The notes below the pieces were generated by a model. It did not search any database, was not told the DNA's origin, and saw only the letters and a list, made by a program, of their open reading frames with translations. DNA of 64,000 nucleotides from Mycolicibacterium xanthum (GTDB taxonomy: Bacteria > Actinomycetota > Actinomycetes > Mycobacteriales > Mycobacteriaceae), in the NCBI RefSeq assembly GCF_019710635.1, contig NZ_JAIFZS010000013.1, positions 124,001 to 188,000 on the forward strand, in the 5' to 3' direction. Below, piece by piece: positions 47,208 to 57,476 of the stretch. How positions within the stretch are numbered: the first letter of the stretch is position 1; each line of letters begins with the position of its first letter. A program made the position numbers and the translations under genes.

Positions 47208-49935
47208 CGGTCGTCGACCGGGCCCGTTGCCGTGCCCGCACCCATTTCTCGGAAGCGACCACGAGGCTGGCGAGCACGGCGATGGCGAAGATGCGCAACC
47301 AGACGTCGGCGCCCAGCGGCGCGGTCTGAAAGATCGTGTTCATCGCGGGCAGATAGGTGATCGCGACCTGCGCGACGGCCTGCACGGCGACACCGAGGAT
47401 CAGCCAGCGGTTGGTGAAAAGGCCGATCCGCCAGGCCGATCGCGTCAGCGACCGGCAACTGAACAGGTAGAACGCCTCGACGACGACGAACACGTTCAGC
47501 GCCGCGGTGCGCGCCTCGGCCAGCGAGGCGCCGTTGGCCAACTCCCATTCGAACAGCCACCAGGATCCGGCGACCAGCAGACCGGACACCAGCAGAATCC
47601 GGCCCACCAGCGCGCGGGTCAGCAGCGGCTCGCCGGGATCGCGGGGAGGCCGGGCCATGATGCCGGCCTCCTTCGGTTCGAAGGCCAGCATCAGACCCAG
47701 CGCCACCGCGGTGGTCATGTTGATCCACAGGATCTGGGTGGGCAGGATCGGCAGCATCGCGCCCAGCGCGATCGCCACCAGGATCACCAGTCCCTCGCCG
47801 ATGTTGGTCGGCAGCGTCCAGGTGATGAACTTGGTGAGGTTGTCGAAGACCCCGCGGCCCTCCTCGACCGCCGCCTCGATCGTGGCGAAGTCGTCGTCGG
47901 TGAGCACCATGTCCGCCGCGTCCTTGGCGACCTCGGTGCCGCCGCGGCCCATCGCGACACCGATGCTCGCCTGGCGCAGCGCCGGCGCGTCGTTGACGCC
48001 GTCGCCCGTCATCGCGACCACATGCCCCTTCGCCTGCAACGCTTCGACCAGGCGCAGCTTCTGCTCCGGCGATACCCGCGCGAAGACGCTGGCGTCCTCG
48101 ACCAGGTCGGGGAATTCTTCGGCACCGAGCGCGGCGAGGTCGCTGCCGGTCAACACCGTTCGCTTTCCCGGTTCCACGTGGTCGAGGACCCCCACCGACG
48201 AGGCGATCGCACTGGCGGTGCCCTGGTGGTCGCCGGTGATCATCTTCACCGCGATACCGGCCGAATGACAGGCGGCCACGGCCCGCATCGCCGCCTCCCG
48301 CGGCGGATCCAGCATGGCCTGCAGGCCGGTGAACGCGATCGTCCCCGCCAGCTCGTCGTCGGAGAACCCGGACGGTTGCGCCGACGCCGACACCCCGCAC
48401 GCCAGCACCCGAAGCCCCTCGGCGGCAAGCGCTTCGGCCGCTGCCGCCACCGCGGGCCGGTCGAGCGGCTGCAGCGTGCCGTCGGGGCCCACCTGCCCGG
48501 CGCACAGGTCGAGCATCCGCTCGACCGCGCCCTTGACCAGTACGACGTGGCGGTGCGGTCCGAGCCGGTGCAGGGTGGCCATGTACTGGCGTTCGGAGCT
48601 GAACGGAATCGTCGCGATGCGGGGGAACTCGCCGGCGAGCACATCGGCGGGCAGGCCGGCCTTCGCGGCGACGACGAGCATGGCGGCCTCGGTCGGGTCC
48701 CCGGCGATGTGCCAGCGCTGCCCGTCGTGCGCCAGCGCCGCGTCGTTGCAGGCCGCGCCGGCGACCAGGGTCCAGTACAACGCCTCGTCGGCGTCGGCGG
48801 CGACGGTCTCGCCGGCGCCGGTGACCAGTTCGCCGGTGGGGGTGTAGCCGGAGCCGGTGGCCGCCACCATCTGCCCGCCCGCCCAGATCTTGCGCACGGT
48901 CATCTGGTTCTCGGTCAGTGTGCCCGTCTTGTCGGCGCAGATCACCGTGGTCCCGCCCAGCGTTTCGACGGCGGGCAACCGGCGGATGACCGCGCGGCGC
49001 CTGGCCATCCGGGAGACCCCGATGGCCAGCGTGATCGTGACGGCGGCGGGCAGGCCTTCGGGGATGGCGCCCACGGCCAGCGCGACGGCCGCGGTGAACG
49101 TCTCCACGGCATCCTGCCGGCGCGCCAGGCCGAGTGCGAACGTGGCGGCGGCCAGCGCGAGGATGCCGACCGTCAGGATCCTGCTGAACCCGGCGAGTTT
49201 CGCGGTCAGCGGTGTGTCGAGCGCCTCGGCGGCGCCGACCAGCCGGTGGATCTCGCCGATCTCGGTCTCCGAACCGGTGGCCACCACGATTCCGGCCGCC
49301 GACCCGGCGGTGGCAAGCGTGCCCGAGTAGACCATGTTGCGGCGATCGGCCACCGGGGTGGTCTCCGGCAACACCACCTCGGTCTTGTCCACCGGCGCCG
49401 ACTCGCCGGTCAGCGTGGACTCGTCGACGCGCAGTTCGCTCTCCCGCAGAAGCCGGATGTCGGCGGGCACCTTGTCCCCGGCGTCGACCAGGACGAGATC
49501 GCCCGGTACCAGTTGATCGGAGGCGACCGTGCGCTCCCGGCCGTCACGGACCACCCTGGCCTGGGTGCTGACCATGGCACGCAGGCTCTGCAGGGCGGTC
49601 TCGGCCTTCGTCTCCTGGACGAATCCGATGATCGCGTTGACCACGACGACCGCGAAGATGACCGTGGAATCGACGTACTCGCCCAGCGCCGCGGTCACCG
49701 CGCCGGCCACCAGCAGCACGTAGATCAGGGGATGGTGGAACTGCCGCAGGATCCGGATGAGCAGGCCGGAACCCCGGGGTGCGGGCAGGGTGTTCGGCCC
49801 GAACTGCTCCAACCGTTGCGCGGCGACCTCGCCGGACAGCCCGAGATGCGGGTCGGTCTGCAACAGCAGGACCACTTCGTGAGCGGCCAGACCGTGGTGG
49901 GAGCCCGGCGCTACCGTGTCCGGCACCGCCATCAC
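47173..49935 (-). CDS. ctpF: CtpF-like P-type cation ATPase (P2A-type)
   Basis: The 920-residue pump has an N-terminal cation ATPase domain, the actuator motif TGES (177-180), the membrane motif AVGAIPEGLPAAV (PEGL at 292-295), the phosphorylation site CADKTGTLTENQ with D335, and the hinge TGDGVNDAPALR, then six C-terminal membrane segments. PEGL places it with Ca/Mn/Na-type P2 pumps. In M. tuberculosis ctpF (Rv1997) is DosR-controlled and next to a universal stress protein, as here. GTG at 49935 overlaps that gene's stop; ATG at 49932 is an alternative. Confidence 0.85.
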   Translation of the reverse strand: MMAVPDTVAPGSHHGLAAHEVVLLLQTDPHLGLSGEVAAQRLEQFGPNTLPAPRGSGLLIRILRQFHHPLIYVLLVAGAVTAALGEYVDSTVIFAVVVVNAIIGFVQETKAETALQSLRAMVSTQARVVRDGRERTVASDQLVPGDLVLVDAGDKVPADIRLLRESELRVDESTLTGESAPVDKTEVVLPETTPVADRRNMVYSGTLATAGSAAGIVVATGSETEIGEIHRLVGAAEALDTPLTAKLAGFSRILTVGILALAAATFALGLARRQDAVETFTAAVALAVGAIPEGLPAAVTITLAIGVSRMARRRAVIRRLPAVETLGGTTVICADKTGTLTENQMTVRKIWAGGQMVAATGSGYTPTGELVTGAGETVAADADEALYWTLVAGAACNDAALAHDGQRWHIAGDPTEAAMLVVAAKAGLPADVLAGEFPRIATIPFSSERQYMATLHRLGPHRHVVLVKGAVERMLDLCAGQVGPDGTLQPLDRPAVAAAAEALAAEGLRVLACGVSASAQPSGFSDDELAGTIAFTGLQAMLDPPREAAMRAVAACHSAGIAVKMITGDHQGTASAIASSVGVLDHVEPGKRTVLTGSDLAALGAEEFPDLVEDASVFARVSPEQKLRLVEALQAKGHVVAMTGDGVNDAPALRQASIGVAMGRGGTEVAKDAADMVLTDDDFATIEAAVEEGRGVFDNLTKFITWTLPTNIGEGLVILVAIALGAMLPILPTQILWINMTTAVALGLMLAFEPKEAGIMARPPRDPGEPLLTRALVGRILLVSGLLVAGSWWLFEWELANGASLAEARTAALNVFVVVEAFYLFSCRSLTRSAWRIGLFTNRWLILGVAVQAVAQVAITYLPAMNTIFQTAPLGADVWLRIFAIAVLASLVVASEKWVRARQRARSTTVTDAGGSAAPR

Positions 49936-50579
49936 CGCACCGGGTGGGGCGGCTCGACGACGAGCACCGGAACCGTCGAGTGTGTGACCAGATCGTTCGA
50001 GACGCTTCCCAGCAGGTGGCGGGACAGGCCGCGGCCGCGGCGGCCGACGACCAGGATGTCGATGCCCTCCCGCTCGGCGAACTCACGCAGGGCGGATCCC
50101 GGCGCGCCGACGAGCACCTCGGTGCGGACCGGACCCGTGATGTCCACCGGGGCCGCTGCCGCCCGGAGTCGCCGCGCGGCCGCGTCCATCTCGACCCGGT
50201 CGGTGTCCTCGGCCGCCTCGTAGTGCACCACTTCGGCCAGTACCAGCAGGCTGCACTGCGATCCGAGCATCCGCAGCGCGGTCGCCAGCGTCTGCTCGGA
50301 CTCCGGCGAACCGTCGAGGCCGATCAGGACACGTGGTCCGGCATCCGGCGGCGGAGTGCCGGACGCCGGTGCAGGTCCGGCGAATCCGGGGCGTCGCCGG
50401 ACCCGCTCTACCGCGATGGGGAAGAACAGTGGGCCCAGGGGCACGGCGAGCAGAATCCAGAGCGGGTCGTAGCCGCGGCGTGCCATCCACACCCCCGACA
50501 GCAGGCCGATCAGTCCCCAGGCGATGATCAGCACCAGGACCGTAGCTGCGTTCACCGTTCCAGTGTCTCGGCTCGACAT
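49932..50579 (-). CDS. Membrane-anchored universal stress protein
   Basis: About 215 residues: a hydrophobic N-terminus with two probable membrane segments (TVLVLIIAWGLIGLLSGVWM and PLWILLAVPLGPLFFPIAV), a Pro-rich linker, then one UspA domain from RVLIGLDGSPESEQTLATAL to GRRGRGLSRHLLGSVSNDLV with the ATP-loop pattern. Membrane fusion of a USP is uncommon. The ATG at 50579 fits a leaderless start behind a DosR-like box; upstream GTG 50597 and downstream GTG 50555 are alternatives. It is coupled to the P-type ATPase gene and may modulate the pump. Confidence 0.78.
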   Translation of the reverse strand: MSSRDTGTVNAATVLVLIIAWGLIGLLSGVWMARRGYDPLWILLAVPLGPLFFPIAVERVRRRPGFAGPAPASGTPPPDAGPRVLIGLDGSPESEQTLATALRMLGSQCSLLVLAEVVHYEAAEDTDRVEMDAAARRLRAAAAPVDITGPVRTEVLVGAPGSALREFAEREGIDILVVGRRGRGLSRHLLGSVSNDLVTHSTVPVLVVEPPHPVR

Positions 50580-50584
50580 TGCCG

Positions 50585-50629
50585 GCGCTAGGCCCACAAG
50601 ACGACTCGGGACGGGGTCTTTGGCCCCTA
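50585..50629 (-). promoter_or_regulatory. DosR-like box and -10 of the membrane-USP/ctpF operon
   Basis: The dyad GGGGTCTTTGGCCCCTA (50613-50629, plus-strand text) is centred 41.5 bases from the ATG at 50579 on the minus strand. TAGCGC (50590-50585 on the minus strand) occupies the same position relative to the box as the -10s of other boxes here, five bases before the ATG. The match to TANNNT lacks the final T. Confidence 0.6.
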
Positions 50630-50649
50630 ATCGTGCCGGGGAACCCGGG

Positions 50650-51531
50650 TCAGGATGAGCGCGCGACGATCACCGGGGTGCGGGCCGACTGGGCGACCGC
50701 GGCGCCGACGGACCCGACGAGCATGCCGGCGAAACCGCCGCGGCCGTGGCTTCCGACGACGACCAACTGCGCGGACTCCGCCTGTTCGAGCAGCTGATGG
50801 GCGGGACGGTCGCGCACCACCACCCGCTGCACTTCCACGTCGGGATAGCGCTCCTGCCAGCCGGCCAGCCGCTCGGCCAGCAACTCCTCGGCGCGGGGAC
50901 GGAACGTCATCCACTCTTCGTTGGGGAACGCATACACCGTCGGATCGCTCCACGCGTGCACCGCAACCAGACCCACCCCGCGCCTGGAAGCCTCGTCGAA
51001 GGCGATCGCGACCGCGGTCTCCGAGGCGGACGACCCGTCGATGCCCACCACGACGGGGGCCTGCTCGGACTGCATCTCCGGATCCGCCTGCGGGTGGATC
51101 ACCGCGACCGGACAGTGGGCGTGGTGGACGAGTCCGGCGCTGACCGAACCGAGCAGCGCGCGGCCCACTCTGCCGAGCCCACGACTGCCCACGACGAGCA
51201 GTTGAGCGTCCTTGGACAGGTCGACCATGCTCGCCACGGGGTTGCCCTCGGCGACGTGCTCACCGACGGTCAGCGGTCCCACATTGGCGGCCGCCTGCTC
51301 GGCGGCCATCGTCGCCTGCTGCAGGATCTCGCGCCCGTGCTGCTCGGCGGCCTGTTCCAGATCGTCGGAAACGGAGACTTCGTACCAGGTGCGGGCCCGC
51401 GCGTCCGGCCGGATGTAGGCCAGCGTGAGCGGAACTTCGTGCAGGACCGCTTCCCGCGCTGCCCACTCGACGGCCAACTCGGCCTCCGGCGAACCGTCGA
51501 TCCCGACCACGATCCCTCGATGTGACGTCAT
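50650..51531 (-). CDS. Universal stress protein, two UspA domains
   Basis: A 293-residue tandem USP: domain 1 begins RGIVVGIDGSPEAELAVEWA and ends GSVSAGLVHHAHCPVAVIHP, domain 2 begins PVVVGIDGSSASETAVAIAF and carries GSHGRGGFAGMLVGSVGAAV. It is similar in layout to the USP at 43.2 kb and probably a paralogue. The ATG at 51531 was chosen for GAGGAG six bases upstream; a frame 28 codons longer has no ribosome-binding site. TATCCT (51585-51580 minus) is a candidate -10. Confidence 0.9.
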   Translation of the reverse strand: MTSHRGIVVGIDGSPEAELAVEWAAREAVLHEVPLTLAYIRPDARARTWYEVSVSDDLEQAAEQHGREILQQATMAAEQAAANVGPLTVGEHVAEGNPVASMVDLSKDAQLLVVGSRGLGRVGRALLGSVSAGLVHHAHCPVAVIHPQADPEMQSEQAPVVVGIDGSSASETAVAIAFDEASRRGVGLVAVHAWSDPTVYAFPNEEWMTFRPRAEELLAERLAGWQERYPDVEVQRVVVRDRPAHQLLEQAESAQLVVVGSHGRGGFAGMLVGSVGAAVAQSARTPVIVARSS

Positions 51532-51630
51532 GATGAACTCCTCGAAGCGACGATCCGCTGTGGTGGCGGAGATGAGTCGAGGATAGATCGAGGGGGTTGC
51601 GGGCACTGGAGGCATTCGTCATCCGCGGGC

Positions 51631-51675
51631 AGGGTCCAACGGCCCCTGCCCGGCGAACCGCCGATGGCCTAGCGT
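51631..51675 (+). promoter_or_regulatory. DosR-like box and -10 upstream of the SulP gene
   Basis: AGGGTCCAACGGCCCCTG (51631-51648) is a DosR-like dyad. TAGCGT (51670-51675), a TANNNT hexamer, lies at the same distance from the box centre (about 31 bases) as at the ZIP gene. Transcription would start about 30 bases before the SulP ATG, which here has its own ribosome-binding site. The box may also serve the divergent stress-protein gene. Confidence 0.6.
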
Positions 51676-51712
51676 CGAACCCGGGTTGGACAGCCGGACG
51701 CCGAGGAGGGCC

Positions 51713-53407
51713 ATGGTCGCCGCCACGCGGGTGACGGACGCGCTGCCGGGGTTGGCCAACTTCCGCGGCTATCCGCGCGCGGCGTGGCGGGGCGACGTCC
51801 TGGGTGGCCTGACCGTCGCGGCCTACCTGGTGCCCCAGGCCCTGGCCTACGCGACCCTGGCCGGGCTGCCGCCGGTGACCGGCCTGTGGGCGGCGCTGCC
51901 CCCGCTGGTGATCTATGCGTTCCTGGGATCGTCGCGCCAACTGTCGATCGGCCCCGAGTCGACCACGGCGTTGATGACCGCGGTCGTGCTGGCATCCACG
52001 GTCGGCGCCGCGGACTCGGCGCGGTATGCCGCGACGCTGGCGCTTCTCGTCGGGGTCGTCTGCGTCGTCGCCGGGTTGCTGCGGCTGGGATTCCTGGCCA
52101 ATCTGCTGTCGCGCCCGGTGCTGGCGGGCTATATGGCCGGGATCGCGGTGATGATGGTGGCCAGCCAGCTGGGCCGGCTGGCCGGTGTCTCGGTGTCGGG
52201 TGAGTCGGTGACCGCGCAGCTGAGGTCCTTCTTCGCCGAGATCCACCAGTTGCACTGGCCCACGGTGACCCTTGGTGTGTCGGTGCTGGTGTTGATCTTC
52301 GCGATCGATCGGTGGGCGCCCCGCCTGCCGGGTCCGCTGATCGGCGTGCTGGTCGCCACGGCCCTGGTCGCGGTGTTCGCGCTGTCGCGCAACGGCATCG
52401 CGGTCGTCGGCGCGATACCCTCCGGGTTCCCGGCTCCGGTCTGGCCGGCGGTGTCGGGTGAGGCGGTCCGCGACCTCGCGGTGCCCGCGCTCGGCATCGC
52501 CGTCGTCGCGTTCTCGGACAACGTGCTGACCGCGCGGGCGTTCGCGGCGCGAACCGGTGCGGAGATCGACCCCCATGCCGAGCTGCGCGCCCTGGGGGTG
52601 TGCAATCTGGTCGCCGGCGTGTTCCGCGGCTTCCCGATCAGCTCGAGTGGCAGCCGCACGGCGCTGGCTCATGCCGCCGGGGCGCGCACCCAGATGTACT
52701 CGCTGGTGGTGTTCGTGGTCGTGACCGGCGCACTGCTGGTCGGGGGCAACGTCATGGCCGCCATTCCGTCCGCCGCGCTGGGAGCGCTGGTCGTCTTCGC
52801 GGCCACGAAGCTGGTGGATGTCGCCGAGTTCCGCCGGCTGGCGCAGTTTCGCCGCAGCGAGTTGTTGATCGCGCTGGCGACGACGGTGGCGGTGATCGCG
52901 TTCGGCGTGCTCTACGGCGTCGTCGTGGCGATCGGGCTGTCGGTTGCCGACCTGCTGCGCCGCCTGGCGCACGCGCACGACAGCGTGCAGGGCCTGGTGC
53001 CCGGGTTGGCGGGGATGCACGACGTCGACGACTATCCCGAGGCGGCGGTGATCCCGGGACTCCTGGTCTACCGCTACGACGCTCCGTTGTTCTTCGCCAA
53101 CGCGGCCGACTTCCGTCGCCGCGCGCTGGCCGCGGTGGACCAGTCTGCGCCACCGGTGCACTGGTTCGTGCTCAATGCGGAGTCCAACGTCGAGGTCGAT
53201 CTGACCGCGCTGAGCGCGTTGGAGCAACTGCGGGTGGAGTGTCAGCGCCGCGGAATAGTGTTCGCGATGGCCAGGGTGAAACAGGATCTGCGGGACGCGC
53301 TGGCGGCGGCGGACCTGCTCGACAAGATCGGTCCGGACCGCATCTTCGCGACGCTGCCGACCGCCGTCGAGGCCTACCGGCGTCACCAGTCCGACGATGG
53401 TGGCTGA
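51713..53407 (+). CDS. SulP-family anion transporter with STAS domain
   Basis: The 564-residue protein has an SLC26/SulP membrane domain (about 30-410) with the signature [20 protein letters not shown], and a C-terminal STAS domain (about 440-555, with [20 protein letters not shown]). Family members carry sulfate, bicarbonate or other anions; the substrate is not determinable. In M. tuberculosis a SulP gene (Rv1739c) lies next to DosR genes. The ATG was chosen for GAGGAGG five bases upstream. Sulfate uptake would suit the sulfur-handling genes of this island, but that is inference. Confidence 0.87.
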
Positions 53408-53479
53408 CCGCGCCTCGTCGGTGTGGTGCCGAAGCCTTCGCAAGGCCTTCGCAAGCTGCCCCGTGCGTTCGGCCGATTT

Positions 53480-53508
53480 TTGGAGCCTGGCCTCGGAGGG
53501 GGTATCGT
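53480..53508 (+). promoter_or_regulatory. Promoter of the infA-rpmJ-rpsM-rpsK-rpsD-rpoA operon
   Basis: TTGGAG (53480-53485), a 17-base spacer and TATCGT (53503-53508) form a SigA-like promoter. Transcription would begin near 53515, giving a leader of about 150 bases before infA. The rest of the 257-base gap after the SulP gene shows CAAGGCCTTCGCAAG-type direct repeats at 53436-53454 and no gene. Confidence 0.6.
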
Positions 53509-53664
53509 AAACCAACGGTGCGGCTTCCGCGCCGACTTCTTGCGTGCCCTGTCAGGAGTTCCGGGAATTCCGAAGATCCGGCCCACGTTTTCAAGTCGGA
53601 ACGAAGGCTGCGCCGAGCAGGCCAGCAAGCCGACACGAAACGAAAGCAAGGATCGCCGAACAGT

Positions 53665-53886
53665 ATGGCCAAGAAAGACGGTGCCATCGAGGTTGAGGGT
53701 CGCGTAGTCGAGCCCCTGCCCAATGCGATGTTCCGCATTGAGCTGGAGAACGGACACAAGGTCCTCGCCCACATCAGCGGAAAGATGCGGCAGCACTACA
53801 TCCGCATCCTCCCCGAGGACCGCGTCGTGGTGGAGCTCTCGCCCTACGACCTGTCCCGCGGCCGCATCGTGTACCGCTACAAGTAG
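53665..53886 (+). CDS. infA: Translation initiation factor IF-1
   Basis: The 73-residue S1-fold protein reads [20 protein letters not shown], then [20 protein letters not shown] and [16 protein letters not shown], which is IF-1 in full length. IF-1 occupies the 30S A site during initiation. It heads the infA-rpmJ-rpsM cluster, the standard actinobacterial order. CAAGGATCG supplies a modest ribosome-binding site. Confidence 0.97.
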
Positions 53887-53932
53887 ACACACATCCCCAC
53901 CAGCCTGAGTACACAGAAGGATCAAGCAAGCC

Positions 53933-54046
53933 GTGAAGGTGAACCCGAGCGTCAAGCCCATCTGCGACAAGTGCAGGGTGATCCGCCGGCATGGGCGGGT
54001 CATGGTGATCTGCTCTGATCCCCGCCACAAGCAGCGGCAGGGCTAG
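53933..54046 (+). CDS. rpmJ: 50S ribosomal protein L36, zinc-binding type
   Basis: The 37-residue frame from GTG reads [20 protein letters not shown] then [18 protein letters not shown]11, C14, C27 and H32 form the zinc site of L36. AGAAGGATC lies upstream. It sits between infA and rpsM as expected. Confidence 0.95.
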
Positions 54047-54104
54047 CACCACCCGAGCAGTACCGAAGCAGTACCCACAACTGAATGCAGACCTCCCAGT
54101 TCCA

Positions 54105-54148
54105 CTGAACGGATACGCCGTTCAGCACGTCCGGTACGGAGGCCGGAC
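54105..54148 (+). promoter_or_regulatory. Two hairpins in the rpmJ-rpsM leader
   Basis: CTGAACGG (54105-54112) pairs with CCGTTCAG (54118-54125) around a five-base loop, and GTCCGG (54129-54134) pairs with CCGGAC (54143-54148). They lie in a 159-base spacer within an otherwise compact operon, about 60 bases before the rpsM start. A regulatory RNA structure bound by a ribosomal protein, or an RNA-processing site, is possible. Confidence 0.45.
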
Positions 54149-54205
54149 CCCATCAGCGGGAACGGACTGGGATCAGACCTCCGCAGAACACGAGGAATGG
54201 CACAC

Positions 54206-54580
54206 ATGGCCCGTCTTATGGGCGTCGACCTCCCGCGCGACAAGCGCATGGAGATCGCTTTGACCTACATCTACGGCATCGGCCGTACCCGGTCCCAGGA
54301 GATCCTGGAGGCCACCGGCATCGGCCGGGATCTGCGCACCAAGGACCTGACCGACGATCAGGTGACGCAGCTGCGCGACTACATCGAGGGCAACCTCAAG
54401 GTGGAGGGTGATCTGCGCCGCGAGGTGCAGGCGGACATCCGCCGCAAGATCGAGATCGGCTGCTACCAGGGCCTGCGGCACCGCCGTGGCCTTCCGGTGC
54501 GCGGCCAGCGGACCAAGACCAACGCGCGCACCCGTAAGGGCCCCAAGCGCACCATCGCCGGCAAGAAGAAGGCCAGGTAA
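54206..54580 (+). CDS. rpsM: 30S ribosomal protein S13
   Basis: This 124-residue protein is S13 of the 30S head. Signatures are [30 protein letters not shown] and the C-terminal [17 protein letters not shown]. The ATG at 54206 is chosen over 54197 because the ribosome-binding GAGGA touches the latter and is nine bases from the former. The S11 gene follows after six bases. Confidence 0.96.
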   Translation: MARLMGVDLPRDKRMEIALTYIYGIGRTRSQEILEATGIGRDLRTKDLTDDQVTQLRDYIEGNLKVEGDLRREVQADIRRKIEIGCYQGLRHRRGLPVRGQRTKTNARTRKGPKRTIAGKKKAR

Positions 54581-54586
54581 CCCCTC

Positions 54587-55000
54587 ATGGCACCAGCAAA
54601 AAAGGCTGCCGCCCCCAAGCGCGGGCAGAAGACCCGTCGTCGGGAGAAGAAGAACGTTCCCCACGGCGCCGCTCACATCAAGAGCACGTTCAACAACACG
54701 ATCGTGTCGATCACCGATCCGCAGGGCAATGTCATCGCCTGGGCCTCGTCGGGTCACGTCGGCTTCAAGGGGTCGCGTAAGTCGACCCCGTTCGCCGCGC
54801 AGCTGGCCGCCGAGAACGCCGCCCGCAAGGCGCAGGAGCACGGCGTGAAGAAGGTCGACGTCTTCGTCAAGGGCCCGGGCTCGGGCCGCGAGACCGCGAT
54901 CCGCTCACTGCAGGCCGCCGGCCTCGAGGTCGGCGCCATCTCCGACGTCACCCCGCAGCCGCACAACGGCTGCCGTCCGCCCAAGCGGCGCCGGGTCTAG
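54587..55000 (+). CDS. rpsK: 30S ribosomal protein S11
   Basis: The 137-residue protein is S11 of the 30S platform. A basic N-terminal tail ([20 protein letters not shown]) precedes the core [20 protein letters not shown], with the ending [20 protein letters not shown] fully conserved. It lies between rpsM and rpsD. Confidence 0.97.
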   Translation: MAPAKKAAAPKRGQKTRRREKKNVPHGAAHIKSTFNNTIVSITDPQGNVIAWASSGHVGFKGSRKSTPFAAQLAAENAARKAQEHGVKKVDVFVKGPGSGRETAIRSLQAAGLEVGAISDVTPQPHNGCRPPKRRRV

Positions 55001-55019
55001 GAAGTAGGGACAAAGAACC

Positions 55020-55625
55020 ATGGCTCGTTACACCGGACCCGTCACCCGCAAGTCGCGCCGCCTCGGCGTCGACCTCGTCGGTGGTGACCAGTCGTTCGAG
55101 AAGCGCCCCTACCCGCCCGGCCAGCACGGTCGCGCGCGGATCAAGGAGAGCGAGTACCGCCAGCAGCTGCAGGAGAAGCAGAAGGCCCGCTTCACCTACG
55201 GCGTGATGGAGAAGCAGTTCCGTCGTTACTACGACGAGGCGGTCCGTCAGCCGGGCAAGACCGGTGACAACCTGCTGCGCATCCTCGAGAGCCGGCTGGA
55301 CAACGTCGTGTACCGCGCGGGCCTGGCCCGCACCCGCCGGATGGCGCGTCAGCTGGTCAGCCACGGCCACTTCACCGTCAACGGTGTGAAGGTCGACGTC
55401 CCCAGCTACCGGGTGGCGCAGTACGACATCATCGACATCAAGGACAAGTCGATCAACACGCTGCCGTTCGAGGTCTCCCGCCAGACCGCCGGTGAGCGCC
55501 CGATCCCGGCGTGGCTGCAGGTTGTCGGCGAGCGTCAGCGCATCCTCGTGCACCAGCTGCCCGAGCGCGCGCAGATCGACGTCCCGCTCACCGAGCAGCT
55601 GATCGTCGAGCTCTACTCGAAGTAA
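55020..55625 (+). CDS. rpsD: 30S ribosomal protein S4
   Basis: The 201-residue protein is S4, a primary 16S rRNA-binding and accuracy protein, and an autogenous regulator in other bacteria. MARYTGPVTRKSRRLGVDLV, the KRPYPPGQHG block and the S4 RNA-binding domain (RLDNVVYRAGLARTRRMARQ) are present. No zinc-binding Cys cluster is seen, so it is the zinc-independent form. Confidence 0.97.
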   Translation: MARYTGPVTRKSRRLGVDLVGGDQSFEKRPYPPGQHGRARIKESEYRQQLQEKQKARFTYGVMEKQFRRYYDEAVRQPGKTGDNLLRILESRLDNVVYRAGLARTRRMARQLVSHGHFTVNGVKVDVPSYRVAQYDIIDIKDKSINTLPFEVSRQTAGERPIPAWLQVVGERQRILVHQLPERAQIDVPLTEQLIVELYSK

Positions 55626-55661
55626 CGCATCCCCGGGTCACCCGACCCGTGGATCACCTAA

Positions 55662-56756
<1,095 letters not shown>

Positions 56757-56824
56757 CCCAACAGCTTCAAGCCGTCCCGGTCCTACCTGATACGGGGGCC
56801 GGCCCCACTTAGGAGATAGTCGCA

Positions 56825-57466
56825 ATGCCCAAGCCCACCAAGGGCCCTCGCCTCGGCGGGTCGTCCTCGCACCAGAAGGCGCTGCTGGCCAACCTGGCCA
56901 CGTCGCTCTTCGAGCACGGCCGTATCAAGACCACCGAGCCGAAGGCCCGGGCGCTGCGGCCGTACGCGGAGAAGCTGATCACCCACGCCAAGAAGGGCAC
57001 GCTGCACAATCGGCGTGAGGTGATGAAGAAGATCCGCGACAAGGACGTCGTGCACATCCTGTTCGCCGAGATCGGACCGTTCTACTCCGACCGCAACGGC
57101 GGCTACACCCGCATCATCAAGGTCGAGAACCGAAAGGGCGACAACGCCCCGATGGCGGTCATCGAGCTGGTGCGGGAGAAGACCGTGACCTCGGAGGCGG
57201 AGAGGGCCCGCCGGAGCCGCTCCGGCGGCGACGTCAAGTCCGGCGCGGCGGCCTCGCAGGCCAAGCCCGCCCCCGTCGTCGAGGAGGCCCCGGCCGAGGA
57301 GACCCCGGTCGCCGATGCCGTGGTCGAGGACGAGGCCATCGCCGACGAGGCCTTGGCCGAGGAGCAGACAGCCGACGCCCACACCGCTGAAGCCGAGGTT
57401 GCCGACGAGGCCGAGACCCCTGCCGAAGACGCCCCGGTCGAGGATGCCAAGGCTGACGACAAGTAG
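56825..57466 (+). CDS. rplQ: 50S ribosomal protein L17 with long acidic tail
   Basis: The first 120 residues are L17 ([39 protein letters not shown], and [20 protein letters not shown]). The remaining 90 or so residues are a low-complexity Ala/Glu/Asp/Val-rich tail from about residue 130, giving 213 residues in total. Mycobacterial L17 proteins commonly have such a tail. AGGAGATAGTCGC is the ribosome-binding site. A terminator-like hairpin follows the stop. Confidence 0.96.
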   Translation: MPKPTKGPRLGGSSSHQKALLANLATSLFEHGRIKTTEPKARALRPYAEKLITHAKKGTLHNRREVMKKIRDKDVVHILFAEIGPFYSDRNGGYTRIIKVENRKGDNAPMAVIELVREKTVTSEAERARRSRSGGDVKSGAAASQAKPAPVVEEAPAEETPVADAVVEDEAIADEALAEEQTADAHTAEAEVADEAETPAEDAPVEDAKADDK

Positions 57467-57476
57467 CAGTCGACCC

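Noticed and set aside
47227..50223. Frame of about 1000 codons on the plus strand opposite the P-type ATPase and USP
   Set aside because: Antisense shadow of ctpF; composition dominated by Arg, Gly, Asp, His and Gln, no recognisable domain.
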